DNA from: an uncultured Collinsella sp.
Lineage (GTDB): Bacteria > Actinomycetota > Coriobacteriia > Coriobacteriales > Coriobacteriaceae
Reading direction: 5' to 3'
DNA: 46,081 bases
NCBI GenBank assembly: GCA_902491765.1
Contig: CABUIY010000016.1
Location: 1-46,081 of the forward strand
Below the pieces are notes generated by a model, which worked only from the letters and a program-made list of their open reading frames with translations, had not been told where the DNA came from and made no database searches. A program made the translations under genes and the position numbers. Each line of letters opens with the position of its first letter. The first letter of the stretch is position 1. Below are positions 23,230-32,045 of this stretch, piece by piece.

Positions 23230-24069
23230 TTATTCGCCCGGGTTGATGTTCGCGTAGAACTCCGCCCCATCATCGAGCCGCAGGATGCCCACGCGACCGA
23301 ACTCGGAGCCGGTGGCGGCAGCGCAGTCGATGTCGATGCGATCGGGCACGCCGGCAGTGTCCTCGCCGCCCAAGCGCACAATCTGCCCTCGTCCCGATTC
23401 CTCATCGAGCCCCGCCAGACCACCGACCTCGCAATAGCGCCCAAGCGATACCGTGGGCGTGTGACCGCTCACCACGACCGGGCCCTTGCCCTCGGCAGAA
23501 AGCAGCCCGGTCGGCACATCCCAATAGCCGTGACGAATCCATAGCAGGTCATCGGAAGACTGCACCGCGAGCATCTGCTGCAGCAGCTCGCGATCGGCAT
23601 CGACCGCTCCCCTGCCGTCGCCGCAATCGACACCATGCTCAAGCAAAAACGCACGCGCCGCCTCGGTCTGAATGCCGGCGTGCACCAGCAGGTACGGCCG
23701 CTCGGCAGTCTCGACCACCGCGTAGAGTGGCAGCGCGGCCATCCATCGCACGAGCTCCTCGTATGCCTCAAATTCCATGTCGTTGAGCTGCTCGCGCGTC
23801 GTCCAGCCACCGTTGATATCCCAGGTCTCGGCATCGAGCGGATCCTGGCCAATGATGGCATCGAGCATGATCTGCTCGTGATTGCCCTTGAGCACGCGGG
23901 CGTTGGGCAGCGAGCGCACGAGCTTAATAACGCCGACCGGATCGGGCCCGCGATCGATCATGTCGCCCAGCACGTACAGCGTGTCGTCGGACGTCAACGA
24001 GATCTTAGACAGGGCCTCGTCAAGCGCACGCACGTGCCCGTGAGCATCAGATGTCACATAGATCGCCAT
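23230..24069 (-). CDS. PPP-family serine/threonine phosphatase-like metallophosphoesterase
   Basis: 279 aa. Dimetal phosphoesterase with all signatures: SDAHGH (7-12), GDMIDRGP (35-42), GNHE (62-65), LLVHAGI and VVSGHTPT. The DRG form of motif 2 places it with bacterial PPP phosphatases (PrpA/B- and ApaH-like), which dephosphorylate proteins or cleave dinucleoside polyphosphates. No partner kinase lies nearby. ATG at 24069 has AAGGAGAGG upstream. It is divergent from the antiporter gene. The C-terminal 60 residues hold a low-complexity stretch with GRGQIVRLGGEDTAG. Confidence 0.9.
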   Translation of the reverse strand: MAIYVTSDAHGHVRALDEALSKISLTSDDTLYVLGDMIDRGPDPVGVIKLVRSLPNARVLKGNHEQIMLDAIIGQDPLDAETWDINGGWTTREQLNDMEFEAYEELVRWMAALPLYAVVETAERPYLLVHAGIQTEAARAFLLEHGVDCGDGRGAVDADRELLQQMLAVQSSDDLLWIRHGYWDVPTGLLSAEGKGPVVVSGHTPTVSLGRYCEVGGLAGLDEESGRGQIVRLGGEDTAGVPDRIDIDCAAATGSEFGRVGILRLDDGAEFYANINPGE

Positions 24070-24322
24070 GGTACGCCTCTCCTTGTATTGCGGCCGAAGC
24101 CCGGTGCCGCAACTAAAACTTCAAGTTGAACTTAAACGTTACCCATTGTACTCCGTTGCAATAAAGCTGGAAAGGGTTTCCGAGCAGAGGCAAAGACGGC
24201 AGCCGTCTATGACGATATCGCGCACGCCCGCAATCCAACCCCATAAACCCACCATCTTTGGGTACAAATAACCGCAGGCAACTGACCGTGCCACGCCAAC
24301 CACCCAGGAGCGGACACCATCT

Positions 24323-25924
24323 ATGAACCAGATCCTTCTTTTTATCGGCCTCGTCATCATTTTGTGCCTGACCATCAAACCCGTCGGCAAAAAGCTCCCC
24401 TTCCCCACCCTGCTTATCTTTATCGCGCTCGGCATGCTGTTGGGCGTCAACGGCCCGGCGCATATCGACTTTAGCGACTACGCGCTTACCGAAACCGTCT
24501 GCAGCACGGCGCTGCTGTTCATCATGTTCTACGGCGGCTTTAACACCAATATCGACCGCGCCAAGCCCGTCGCTGCGCCGGCGGTGCTGCTGAGCACGCT
24601 CGGCGTCGTCATCACTGCCGGCATCACCGGCGTGTTCGCCCACTCTGTGCTGGGCTTCGACTGGATCGGCGGCCTGCTGCTGGGATCGGTCGTGGCGTCG
24701 ACCGACGCGGCAAGCGTCTTTAGCGTGCTGCGCGAGCACAACCTTTCGCTGAGGGGCGGCACAGACTCGCTGCTCGAGGTCGAATCGGGCTCCAACGACC
24801 CCGTCGCCTACCTGCTCACCGCCGTGCTCGCCACACTCGCGGCCGGCGGCGACATCAACATTCCCGCACTGCTGGCCAAGCAGATCATCCTGGGCGCGGG
24901 TTTGGGTCTTGCCATCGGCTGGGCGGCGGGCCGCCTGATTGAACGCGCGCACGCAACGGCCGAGGGCGCGCAGACCATCTTTTTGTTCGCCGTGGCCATC
25001 GTCGCCTACGCGCTGCCGAGCTACCTGGGCGGCAACGGCTTTTTGGCTGTATACCTGGCCGGCATTGTGCTGGGTGCCAGCGACATCACCGGCAAAGTCG
25101 AGATGGCGCACTTCTTTGACACCCTCACCGAGATGGCAGAGATGACCATCTTCTTTTTGCTGGGCCTGCTCGTTACACCCGCACGCCTGCCGCAAATGCT
25201 GCTACCGGGCCTGGCACTCATGGCGTTTATGCTCTTTGCGAGCCGCCCCATCGCCGTAGGCATGCTGCTGGCGCCGTTTAGGACGAACCCTCGCCAGGTT
25301 GCGCTCGTAAGCTGGGCGGGTCTGCGCGGAGCAGCTTCGGTCGTCTTTAGTCTCTTTGCCGTGGTGGCCGGCGTTCCCGGCGGACACGACCTATTTGACC
25401 TGGTGTTTGTGATTGCCGTGTCAAGCATCGTGGTGCAGGGCTCGCTGTTGCCGGCGGTGGCGAAGAAGCTCGATATGATCGATGCGACTGGCGACGTGCG
25501 CCGCACCTTTAACGACTATCGCGACGAAGACGGCATGTCGTTCGTCAAGCTCAAGGTAGGCGCTGGACATCCGTTTGCCGGACGCTCGCTCGCCGACATT
25601 GGCAGCGCAACGGACATGCTGGTGGTCTTGGTGCTGCGTGACGGCGCCCATCCGGTGCTGCCCAACGGCGATACCGTGATCCAGGAAGGCGATCTGCTGG
25701 TGATGGCCGCCCCAACGTTCGAAGAGCGTGCCGAGGTTACGCTGCGCGAGGTCACCGTGACGCCCCACGGTCGCCTGGCCGGCCAGCGCCTGCGCGATGT
25801 GCCACAAGGCAAGCATCCGTTTATTGTGGTGATGCTCAAGCGCGAAGGCCAAACGATCATCCCCGACGGCAACACCCTCATATACGCCGGCGACGAAGCC
25901 GTCATCGCCACACTGGCGTCGTAG
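24323..25924 (+). CDS. Potassium/proton antiporter of CPA1 type (NhaP2/CvrA-like) with C-terminal RCK_C domains
   Basis: 533 aa. Membrane part about residues 1-390 with 12-13 helices; motifs VASTDAASVFSVL (D128) and EVESGSNDPVAY, where N158-D159 is the ND pair of electroneutral CPA1 exchangers. From about 395 a TrkA-C/RCK_C domain (FVKLKVGAGHPFAGRSLADIG...GDLLVMAA) and from about 465 a second one (HGRLAGQRLRDVP...GDEAVIATL) follow. The second is the C-terminal half of the usual tandem, probably for nucleotide regulation. The likely role is K+ export and pH or turgor control. AGGAG lies 12 bases before ATG, slightly far. Confidence 0.92.
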   Translation: MNQILLFIGLVIILCLTIKPVGKKLPFPTLLIFIALGMLLGVNGPAHIDFSDYALTETVCSTALLFIMFYGGFNTNIDRAKPVAAPAVLLSTLGVVITAGITGVFAHSVLGFDWIGGLLLGSVVASTDAASVFSVLREHNLSLRGGTDSLLEVESGSNDPVAYLLTAVLATLAAGGDINIPALLAKQIILGAGLGLAIGWAAGRLIERAHATAEGAQTIFLFAVAIVAYALPSYLGGNGFLAVYLAGIVLGASDITGKVEMAHFFDTLTEMAEMTIFFLLGLLVTPARLPQMLLPGLALMAFMLFASRPIAVGMLLAPFRTNPRQVALVSWAGLRGAASVVFSLFAVVAGVPGGHDLFDLVFVIAVSSIVVQGSLLPAVAKKLDMIDATGDVRRTFNDYRDEDGMSFVKLKVGAGHPFAGRSLADIGSATDMLVVLVLRDGAHPVLPNGDTVIQEGDLLVMAAPTFEERAEVTLREVTVTPHGRLAGQRLRDVPQGKHPFIVVMLKREGQTIIPDGNTLIYAGDEAVIATLAS

Positions 25925-26151
25925 TGACCAGGAAGTGGCTAATTTGCGACGAAGAGATCAAGCGCCTAGAGAACCTCATGCCTTCGCTCGCAGATTCGGA
26001 TTTGCCTGAGGAGTAAAGCACCCCTCCCCCATGTAACCATCCTGTAAATCATAGCGGCGCACTCGGGTTTTGCTGTGATGCGGTCGCGCCTGACGCTGCA
26101 CTGTGCTAAAGTATCCCGAACGTTCAAACGACTACGAGGGGGAAATAGAAG

Positions 26152-27276
26152 ATGGCACGTGTGCACAACTTCTCAGCTGGCCCGGCCGCACTGCCCACAA
26201 GCGTGCTCGCCGAGATCGCCGACGAGATGATGGACTACCGCGGTTGCGGCATGTCCGTGCTCGAGATGAGCCATCGATCTAGCATGTACCAGCAGATCAT
26301 CGACGACGCTGAGGCAACCCTGCGCCGTCTGCTGAGCATCCCGGACAACTACCGTGTCCTGTTTTTGCAGGGCGGCGCCACGCTGCAGTTTGCGGGCATC
26401 CCCATGAACCTCATGCGCCGCGGCCGCGCCGGCTACGTCGTGACCGGCAACTTTGCCAACAAGGCGTACAAGGAGGCCGCCAAGTACGGCGAGACCGTGC
26501 TGCTCGCGAGCTCCGAAGACACCAATTTCGACCACATTCCCAACATGGCCGACATCAACGCGCGCATTGCCGCCGAGGCCGCGGGCGACGGGCTCGACTA
26601 CGTCTACATCTGCCAGAACAACACTATCTTTGGCACCATGTTCCACGAGCTGCCCGATTGCGGCGACGTACCGCTGATCGCCGATGTCTCGAGCTGCTTT
26701 TTGTCACAGCCGCTCGACGTTGAGCGCTACGGGCTCATTTACGCCGGCGCGCAGAAAAACGCCGGCGCCGCGGGCGTGACTGTGGTCATCGTGCGCGACG
26801 ACCTCATCGCAGATGGCCCAGCCTTTGCGCAGACGCCGCAGTACCTGGACCTTAAGGCCCAGGCCGCCAAGGGTTCCATGCTCAACACGCCCAACACCTT
26901 TGGCATCTACGTGTGCGGCAAGGTGTTCCGTTGGGTTGAGCAGACCGGCGGACTTGCCGCCATGGCCGAGCGCAACTGGACCAAGGCTAACCTACTCTAC
27001 AACCTGCTCGAGCACAGCGAGCTGTTCCATGGCACCGCGCAGGCCGACAGTCGCTCCATCGCCAACGTCACCTTCCGCACCGACGAAGCCGAACTCGACG
27101 CGGCCTTTGTCGCAGGCGCGGCCGAGCACCAGATTCAAAACGTCAAGGGCCATCTCCTGGTGGGCGGTATGCGCGCCAGCGTCTACAACGCCGTGACCAT
27201 GGAAGACGTGCAGGCACTGGCCTCGTACATGAAGGACTTCGAAGCGCAGCATAGTTTGAGCCCGCGATCTAACTAG
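26152..27276 (+). CDS. serC: Phosphoserine aminotransferase
   Basis: PLP enzyme making 3-phosphoserine from phosphohydroxypyruvate and glutamate (374 aa; also acts in vitamin B6 synthesis in some bacteria). Begins with the family hallmark HNFSAGPAALP (5-15), then MDYRGCGMSVLEMSHRS, LFLQGGATLQF, and the cofactor-lysine motif YGLIYAGAQKNAGAAG (lysine near 203). The end VGGMRASVYNAVTMEDVQAL is standard. Start ATG follows GGGGGAAATAGAAG. serA is 71 bp downstream in the same direction: one serine operon. Confidence 0.97.
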   Translation: MARVHNFSAGPAALPTSVLAEIADEMMDYRGCGMSVLEMSHRSSMYQQIIDDAEATLRRLLSIPDNYRVLFLQGGATLQFAGIPMNLMRRGRAGYVVTGNFANKAYKEAAKYGETVLLASSEDTNFDHIPNMADINARIAAEAAGDGLDYVYICQNNTIFGTMFHELPDCGDVPLIADVSSCFLSQPLDVERYGLIYAGAQKNAGAAGVTVVIVRDDLIADGPAFAQTPQYLDLKAQAAKGSMLNTPNTFGIYVCGKVFRWVEQTGGLAAMAERNWTKANLLYNLLEHSELFHGTAQADSRSIANVTFRTDEAELDAAFVAGAAEHQIQNVKGHLLVGGMRASVYNAVTMEDVQALASYMKDFEAQHSLSPRSN

Positions 27277-27347
27277 CCCGCAGCACGCGGGCCGACCAGC
27301 CATCTCAAACCACCCTGTTTAGATTAAAACCTGCTAAGGAGTTTTTC

Positions 27348-28511
27348 ATGCGCAAGATTAAGACCATCGACGACATCACCAAGGACGGCAAAGTCGAGTT
27401 TGGCGAGGGCTACGAATTTGTGAGCACCGCCGAAGAGGCCGACGCGATCCTGATGCGCTCGACCGACCTGCACGGCTACGGGCTGCCCGAGGGCATCCGC
27501 GCCATCGCCCGCTGCGGCGCCGGCGTCAACAACATCCCCGTCGAGGAGTACGCCAAGAAGGGCGTCGTCGTCTTTAACTCCCCCGGCGCCAACAGCAACG
27601 CCGTCAAGGAGCTCGTCCTGGGCATGCTGGTGCTCTCGAGCCGCGGCGTAGTGCAGTCGATGAACTGGGTGCGCGACAACGCCGACGACCCCGAGATCCA
27701 GGTCGATGCCGAGAAAGCCAAGAAGGCCTTTGTGGGCCGCGAGCTCAAGGGCAAGCGCATCGGCGTCATCGGTCTGGGCAACGTGGGCTCCAAGGTCGCC
27801 AACGCCTGCGTCGACCTGGGCATGGACGTTTACGGCTACGACCCGTTCATTTCCGTCGAGCACGCGTGGGTGCTGAGCCGCGAGGTGCAGCGCGTGGGCA
27901 CGCTCGAGGACCTCTGCCGTGGCTGTGACTACCTCACCGTACACGTGCCCAGCAAGGCCGACACCATCGGCATGATCAGTACCGAGCAGATCAACCTGCT
28001 GGCACCCGACGCCGTGCTCATCAACTACGCACGCGAGACCATCATTGACGAGGACGCCGTCGACGCCGCCCTGCGCGCGGGCAAACTCAGCTGGTTTAGC
28101 TGCGACTTTGCCACGCCCAAGACCGTCAAGATGCCCAACACGTTTATCACCACGCACTCGGGCGCCGGCACTGGCGAGGCCGAGGCCAACTGCGCCGATA
28201 TGGCCATCAGCGAGCTCAAGGATTACCTGGAGAACGGCAACATCGCACATAGCGTCAACTACCCCGCCTGCAGCATGGGCAAGGCGCGCGCCGCAAGCCG
28301 CATCGCCTGCCTGCACGCCAACGTGCCCAACATGATCGGCCAGATCACGGCCATTCTCGCCAAGGACAACGCCAACGTGCAGCGTATGACCAACGAGTCC
28401 GCCGGAGAGAACGCCTACACCATGTTCGACACCGACGAGCACCTGGACAGCAGCACCATCGAGGCGCTCAAGCAGATTCCGTCGATGTATCGCGTGCGCG
28501 TGATCAAGTAG
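27348..28511 (+). CDS. serA: D-3-phosphoglycerate dehydrogenase, short form with ACT domain
   Basis: First step of serine synthesis (387 aa). The Rossmann fold signature GVIGLGNVGSKVANAC (about 140-155) with YGYDPF following points to NAD. Catalytic region: INYARETIIDEDAV and TTHSGAGTGEAEANCA. The last 70 residues (CLHANVPNMIGQITAILAKDNANVQRM...IPSMYRVRVIK) form an ACT domain likely to bind serine for feedback inhibition. The long ASB domain of 520-aa SerA proteins is absent. AAGGAG precedes ATG. It ends at a strong terminator, so serC-serA is a two-gene unit. Confidence 0.96.
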   Translation: MRKIKTIDDITKDGKVEFGEGYEFVSTAEEADAILMRSTDLHGYGLPEGIRAIARCGAGVNNIPVEEYAKKGVVVFNSPGANSNAVKELVLGMLVLSSRGVVQSMNWVRDNADDPEIQVDAEKAKKAFVGRELKGKRIGVIGLGNVGSKVANACVDLGMDVYGYDPFISVEHAWVLSREVQRVGTLEDLCRGCDYLTVHVPSKADTIGMISTEQINLLAPDAVLINYARETIIDEDAVDAALRAGKLSWFSCDFATPKTVKMPNTFITTHSGAGTGEAEANCADMAISELKDYLENGNIAHSVNYPACSMGKARAASRIACLHANVPNMIGQITAILAKDNANVQRMTNESAGENAYTMFDTDEHLDSSTIEALKQIPSMYRVRVIK

Positions 28512-28572
28512 CGCCGGCTGATCTGACGGGCAGTTCCCCATGTGGCCTGCCCGTCACTGACATTGAATGCCC

Positions 28573-28610
28573 ACGGGGGCGCCTTTCGCACGAGAGGCGC
28601 CCCCGTTTTT
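28573..28610 (+). terminator. Terminator of serC-serA
   Basis: 12-bp perfect stem ACGGGGGCGCCT / AGGCGCCCCCGT followed by five T. A second palindrome, TGACGGGCA/TGCCCGTCA, lies just before it at 28525-28557 without a T-run. Confidence 0.92.
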
Positions 28611-28688
28611 GTGAGCGCTCCATTAAATGCACCGAGCCGCTTCTTGGCATACAATCTGTATGTTGACCTAACTATCTGTGAGGTGCCT

Positions 28689-29909
28689 ATGGTTGATACA
28701 GATTTTGCTTGGCGGCTTACGCAAGGGCTCGTGCGGATCGACAGTTCCGACCCAGGTGCGTATGAGGGCGAGATTGAACGCTATATCAAAGTGTTGGTTG
28801 AGGCTCAATTGGAGCGGTTGAGCCATCCGGTGCTCCATGCCGTGCAGGTTGAGGAACTCGAGGTGCTGACCGGACGCCGCAATCTCATGGTCACCGTGCC
28901 CGGTTTGAGCGACGAGCCACGGCTCGTCTACATCTGCCACATGGATACAGTCACCTTGGGCGACGGCTGGGACGCGGACATTACGCCGCTCGGGGCGGTC
29001 GTGCGCGACGGCAAGCTCTACGGCCGCGGTGCCTGCGATATGAAGGGTGGCCTGGCCTGTGCCATTGCCGCACTGGTCCATACGCTCGAGCGCGTGGCGG
29101 CGGATGGCGCGCTGCCCCGCCGCGGCTTTTCGCTCATCTGCTCGGTCGACGAGGAAGACTTTATGCGAGGCTCCGAGGCAGCCATCGATGCCGGCTGGGT
29201 CGGTTCGCGCGAATGGGTGCTGGACACCGAGCCCACCGACGGACAGATCCAGGTGGCGCACAAGGGGCGTACGTGGTTCGAGATTGAAATGGCTGGCGTG
29301 ACGGCGCATGCGAGCCAGCCGTGGAAGGGCGCGGATGCCGTCGCCGCCATGGCCGAGGTCGTGTGTTCGCTCCGTCGCGCATTTGCGGCGCTGCCCGCGC
29401 ACAGTGAGTTGGGGCCCTCGACCATTACGTTTGGCCAGATCGAGGGCGGCTATCGTCCCTATGTGGTGCCAGACCATGCCAAGGTCTGGGTCGACATGCG
29501 CCTGACCCCGCCAACCGACACCGCAGCCGCGGTCCGGATGGTGGAGCAGGCCATTGCCGCAGCGGAGGCCGCCGTTCCCGGTTGCCATGGCAGCTACACC
29601 GTGACGTGCGACCACCCCGCCATCGAGCGCGACCCGGTCTCTCCCCTTCTAGCTGCACTCAAGTGCGCAGCAGACGATGTAACGGGCACGGACACGACCG
29701 TCGGCTTCTTTACCGGCTACACCGACACCGCCGTCATTGCCGGCAAGACAGGTAACCACAATTGCATGAGCTACGGTCCCGGCTCGCTCGCGCTCGCCCA
29801 CAAGCCCAACGAATATGTGCCCCACGCCGACATCGTTCGCTGCCAGAACGTGCTCACCGCGCTCGCCGACAACACACTCTGGAGCGCGGATAGCCAAGTT
29901 GGGGCATAA
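28689..29909 (+). CDS. M20-family metallopeptidase (ArgE/DapE/carboxypeptidase G2 type)
   Basis: 406-aa dizinc hydrolase. Metal and catalytic residues appear in order: HMDT (H84, D86), RGACDMKGG (D117), VDEED (E155-E156), EWVLDTEPTD for the bridging or second-site acid, and a late CMSYGPGSLALAHKPNEYV with the last histidine. A dimerisation domain (KGRTWFEIEMAGVTAHAS...) is inserted as in the family. The substrate could be a peptide or an N-acylated amino acid. ATG 28689 has a GAGG site; the frame upstream (from 28542) runs through the serA terminator and is rejected. The DUF1015-like gene follows 39 bp later, likely cotranscribed. Confidence 0.9.
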   Translation: MVDTDFAWRLTQGLVRIDSSDPGAYEGEIERYIKVLVEAQLERLSHPVLHAVQVEELEVLTGRRNLMVTVPGLSDEPRLVYICHMDTVTLGDGWDADITPLGAVVRDGKLYGRGACDMKGGLACAIAALVHTLERVAADGALPRRGFSLICSVDEEDFMRGSEAAIDAGWVGSREWVLDTEPTDGQIQVAHKGRTWFEIEMAGVTAHASQPWKGADAVAAMAEVVCSLRRAFAALPAHSELGPSTITFGQIEGGYRPYVVPDHAKVWVDMRLTPPTDTAAAVRMVEQAIAAAEAAVPGCHGSYTVTCDHPAIERDPVSPLLAALKCAADDVTGTDTTVGFFTGYTDTAVIAGKTGNHNCMSYGPGSLALAHKPNEYVPHADIVRCQNVLTALADNTLWSADSQVGA

Positions 29910-29948
29910 TAAGCCGCGAACAAACCGACTCGCGCGTTAGGACCGCCC

Positions 29949-30638
29949 ATGAAAGCACTTCCGTTTCCCTGCATCCGCCCGGCTCAGGACCGCGTGCTCG
30001 AAGCGCTGCCGCAGATGGGCGGCATCTTGAGCGGCAACGACGCCCTGCGCGGCGCCATTGCCGATGGCCTGATGCTCAAAGACCCGGGTGCGGCGTATTA
30101 CGTGTACGAATGCTCGGGCGAGCCGGGACGCGTGACGGGTGTCGTGGCGATTTGCCCGGTTAACGTGCTGACGGGCAGCGACGAGGCTGCTGCCGAGAGC
30201 GTCGACGCACTCGCCGCTGCGCACGCGATCGCTGAACTCAAAGTTCAGCCTCGTCCCGTGTCGCTCGCCTACGAGGCCTCGCCCGTCATGGACATCATCC
30301 TGGGCGCTGCCAAAGAGGGCGCCTCGCTCTACGCCGTCACCGATCCCGCGGGCATTACGCACCGCGCGTGGGAGGTCAAGCGCGAGGACGCCGTCGGAGC
30401 CATCCGCGCTATGCTCGACCAAGCACCGGAGCCGGCACTGGCCGACGACCCCGCCTACGCCGCCGCTCTGACCGGGGCGTCGCAGCTGCTGGCCGATGAG
30501 GCCCGTGCCGCCGGAACGTACACCGGCAAGGAGCCGTTCAACTTTACCGTTGCCGCGCTCTTCCCCGCCGCGCAGGTCAGCGGCGCCGCGCCGCAAGTTC
30601 CGATAGGTCTGCTCACGCACCAGGTCGCGCGGTTCTAG
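29949..30638 (+). CDS. Short DUF1015-like protein lacking the GHHR motif
   Basis: 229 aa. I match it to DUF1015 proteins (usually over 400 aa) by the LPFPCIRPAQDRVLEALP start, DPGAAYYVYECSGEPGRVTGVVAICPV, ITHRAWEV, and FNFTVAALFP near the end. Where the family has ADGHHR, this protein reads ADDPAY, so the most conserved polar motif is gone, along with the middle HExT region. DUF1015 genes are, as I recall, often found next to serC/serA, which fits the position here. It may be a degenerate paralogue or a divergent enzyme. Ribosome site is weak. It ends at a terminator. Confidence 0.6.
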   Translation: MKALPFPCIRPAQDRVLEALPQMGGILSGNDALRGAIADGLMLKDPGAAYYVYECSGEPGRVTGVVAICPVNVLTGSDEAAAESVDALAAAHAIAELKVQPRPVSLAYEASPVMDIILGAAKEGASLYAVTDPAGITHRAWEVKREDAVGAIRAMLDQAPEPALADDPAYAAALTGASQLLADEARAAGTYTGKEPFNFTVAALFPAAQVSGAAPQVPIGLLTHQVARF

Positions 30639-30684
30639 CAAGACCAGACCGCCCAGCACAAAAATCGGCAGCTCAACAAACAGG

Positions 30685-30725
30685 GGGGCGGAGATGCAGC
30701 AGGTACATGCATCTCCGCCCCTTTT
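30685..30725 (+). terminator. Terminator of the M20 / DUF1015-like unit
   Basis: 14-bp perfect stem GGGGCGGAGATGCA / TGCATCTCCGCCCC (30685-30698 with 30708-30721), then TTTT. It also separates the convergent histidine phosphatase genes. Confidence 0.92.
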
Positions 30726-30767
30726 GCGTCGAGAAGTATGCCGGCGACCCGTGCCGTCGCGCTCGCG

Positions 30768-31403
30768 TTATCCGCGCTGCGGACCCGCAGTAGCCACGAG
30801 CGGTTCAAGCCCCAGCTCGCGCGCATAATCTTCCTGCGTAAAGACTTCGACCAGCTCAAACGTACCGGCCTCGTCGTCAAACACGAAATGCAGCACCGAG
30901 CAGTTGCCCGGCACGCGATCGCGCTCATCAGCCGCCGCACCCTTCACGTGGTCCAAAAACTCCTTGATAGCCGAACCGTGGCTCACCGCGAGCACGCACT
31001 CGTGGTCCGGACGTCGCATAAGATCGGTTATCGTCGCCGCCATGCGCTCGCGCACCTGCATCTGGCCCTCGCCGCCAAACTGACGATAGAAATCTCGCCA
31101 CGGGCGCTCGGGCATAAGCATCACGCGCTCGGCCTCAAAGTCGCCAAAGAACCACTCACGCAGACCGTCCAGGCGCTCGTACGCCAAGCCCGGCCACAGG
31201 TTGGCGATAGTCTGCTCGGTGCGATGAAGTGTGGAGGTGTAGGCATGATCGGGTTCAATGCCGCGCGCACGCAAGAACATGCCGGCACGCGCCGCCTGGT
31301 CGCATCCCAGCTGCGTGAGCGGCGAGTCACTCCAACCCTGAATAATGCGCTTAAAGTTGAATATTGTCTGCCCATGACGAACCAGATACAGGTCTTTATT
31401 CAT
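30768..31403 (-). CDS. Histidine phosphatase (phosphoglycerate mutase-like), second of a tandem pair
   Basis: 211 aa. The phospho-acceptor motif is LVRHGQT (about residues 7-13), with TSTLHRTEQTIANL, the acid-bearing LREWFFGDFE and the second histidine in AVSHGSAIKEF. The full catalytic set appears present. ATG 31403 has AAAGGA; eight codons of upstream frame are ignored. It begins 17 bp after the stop of its paralogue, forming a two-gene operon. The substrate is unknown: phosphatases of this superfamily hydrolyse phosphosugars, phosphoserine and others. Nearby serC and serA make phosphoserine a candidate (inference). Confidence 0.88.
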   Translation of the reverse strand: MNKDLYLVRHGQTIFNFKRIIQGWSDSPLTQLGCDQAARAGMFLRARGIEPDHAYTSTLHRTEQTIANLWPGLAYERLDGLREWFFGDFEAERVMLMPERPWRDFYRQFGGEGQMQVRERMAATITDLMRRPDHECVLAVSHGSAIKEFLDHVKGAAADERDRVPGNCSVLHFVFDDEAGTFELVEVFTQEDYARELGLEPLVATAGPQRG

Positions 31404-31420
31404 AGGGGTCCTTTCGTTCG

Positions 31421-31963
31421 TTACCAATCAAGGAGCGAAAACGCACCGTCGCAATAGCCAAAATGAAGCACGGCACCGTTGTCGGGTAGCTCTCCCCTGC
31501 CAGTCACATACTCAAGAAACTCCTGGCAGGAAGAGCCGTGGGAGACTGCCAGCACACAGTCGTGCTGCGGCCTGGCCATGATGTGGGACAGCGCCGCGAC
31601 CATGCGCGACTGGAGCTCGCCTTCAGACTCGCCACCAAAGGCCACCGGATAATCACCCCAGGGCTGCGGCGGCATCTCGCGATTTGATGTACCCTCCAGC
31701 GAGCCCAAATGCCACTCGCGCAGGTCATCGACCAGCTCTATCGAGCGGCCCTCACCAGCAATTAGCTCAGCCGTACGCCGCGCCCGGCCCAACGGGGAGG
31801 AATACACACGGTCAAAGGTCACGCCACGCGCCTCAAACGCCGCGCGCGTCGCCAGCGCCTGCTCGCGCCCGCGCGCCGTAAGCGGCGAATCGTGCCCACC
31901 CTGCAAAATGTTCTGCACATTGAGCTCAGTCTGCCCATGCCGCACCAAATACAAATCTGCCAC
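31421..31963 (-). CDS. Histidine phosphatase (phosphoglycerate mutase-like), first of a tandem pair
   Basis: 180 aa, compact. LVRHGQTELN at residues 6-15, SSPLGRARRTAEL, LREWHLGSLEG and the second catalytic histidine in VLAVSHGSSCQEFLEYV. It resembles its downstream neighbour over the whole length (shared LREW, FGGE, RP-H-CVLAVSHGS and VLHF blocks), so the pair arose by duplication. Translation starts at GTG (31963), preceded by GAGGGGAGG; no ATG is near. It is the first gene of the pair. Confidence 0.88.
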   Translation of the reverse strand: MADLYLVRHGQTELNVQNILQGGHDSPLTARGREQALATRAAFEARGVTFDRVYSSPLGRARRTAELIAGEGRSIELVDDLREWHLGSLEGTSNREMPPQPWGDYPVAFGGESEGELQSRMVAALSHIMARPQHDCVLAVSHGSSCQEFLEYVTGRGELPDNGAVLHFGYCDGAFSLLDW

Positions 31964-31978
31964 ACGTCCTCCCCTCGC

Positions 31979-32017
31979 ACCACCGCAAAGGGGACAGGTA
32001 CCTTTGTGGTGGTTTAC
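31979..32017. repeat. Family A palindromic repeat, copy (GGGACAGGTACC core)
   Basis: CACCACCGCAAAGGGGACAG then GTACCTTTGTGGTGGT: a compensated change (CGCAAAG left arm, G-U with TTTGTGG). It lies between the nitroreductase 3' end and the histidine phosphatase start. Confidence 0.8.
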
Positions 32018-32045
32018 CGCCGGATCACACCGCGGTGAAGCTCAA

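Noticed and set aside
24113..25195. 360-codon minus-strand open frame over the antiporter gene
   Set aside because: Antisense shadow of a clear CPA1 antiporter with all motifs; composition is Gln/Arg/Asp-rich noise.
2948..32017. CRISPR array from the repeated 30-40-bp units
   Set aside because: Repeats are kilobases apart, internally palindromic and at gene ends; there are no regularly spaced spacers and no cas genes.
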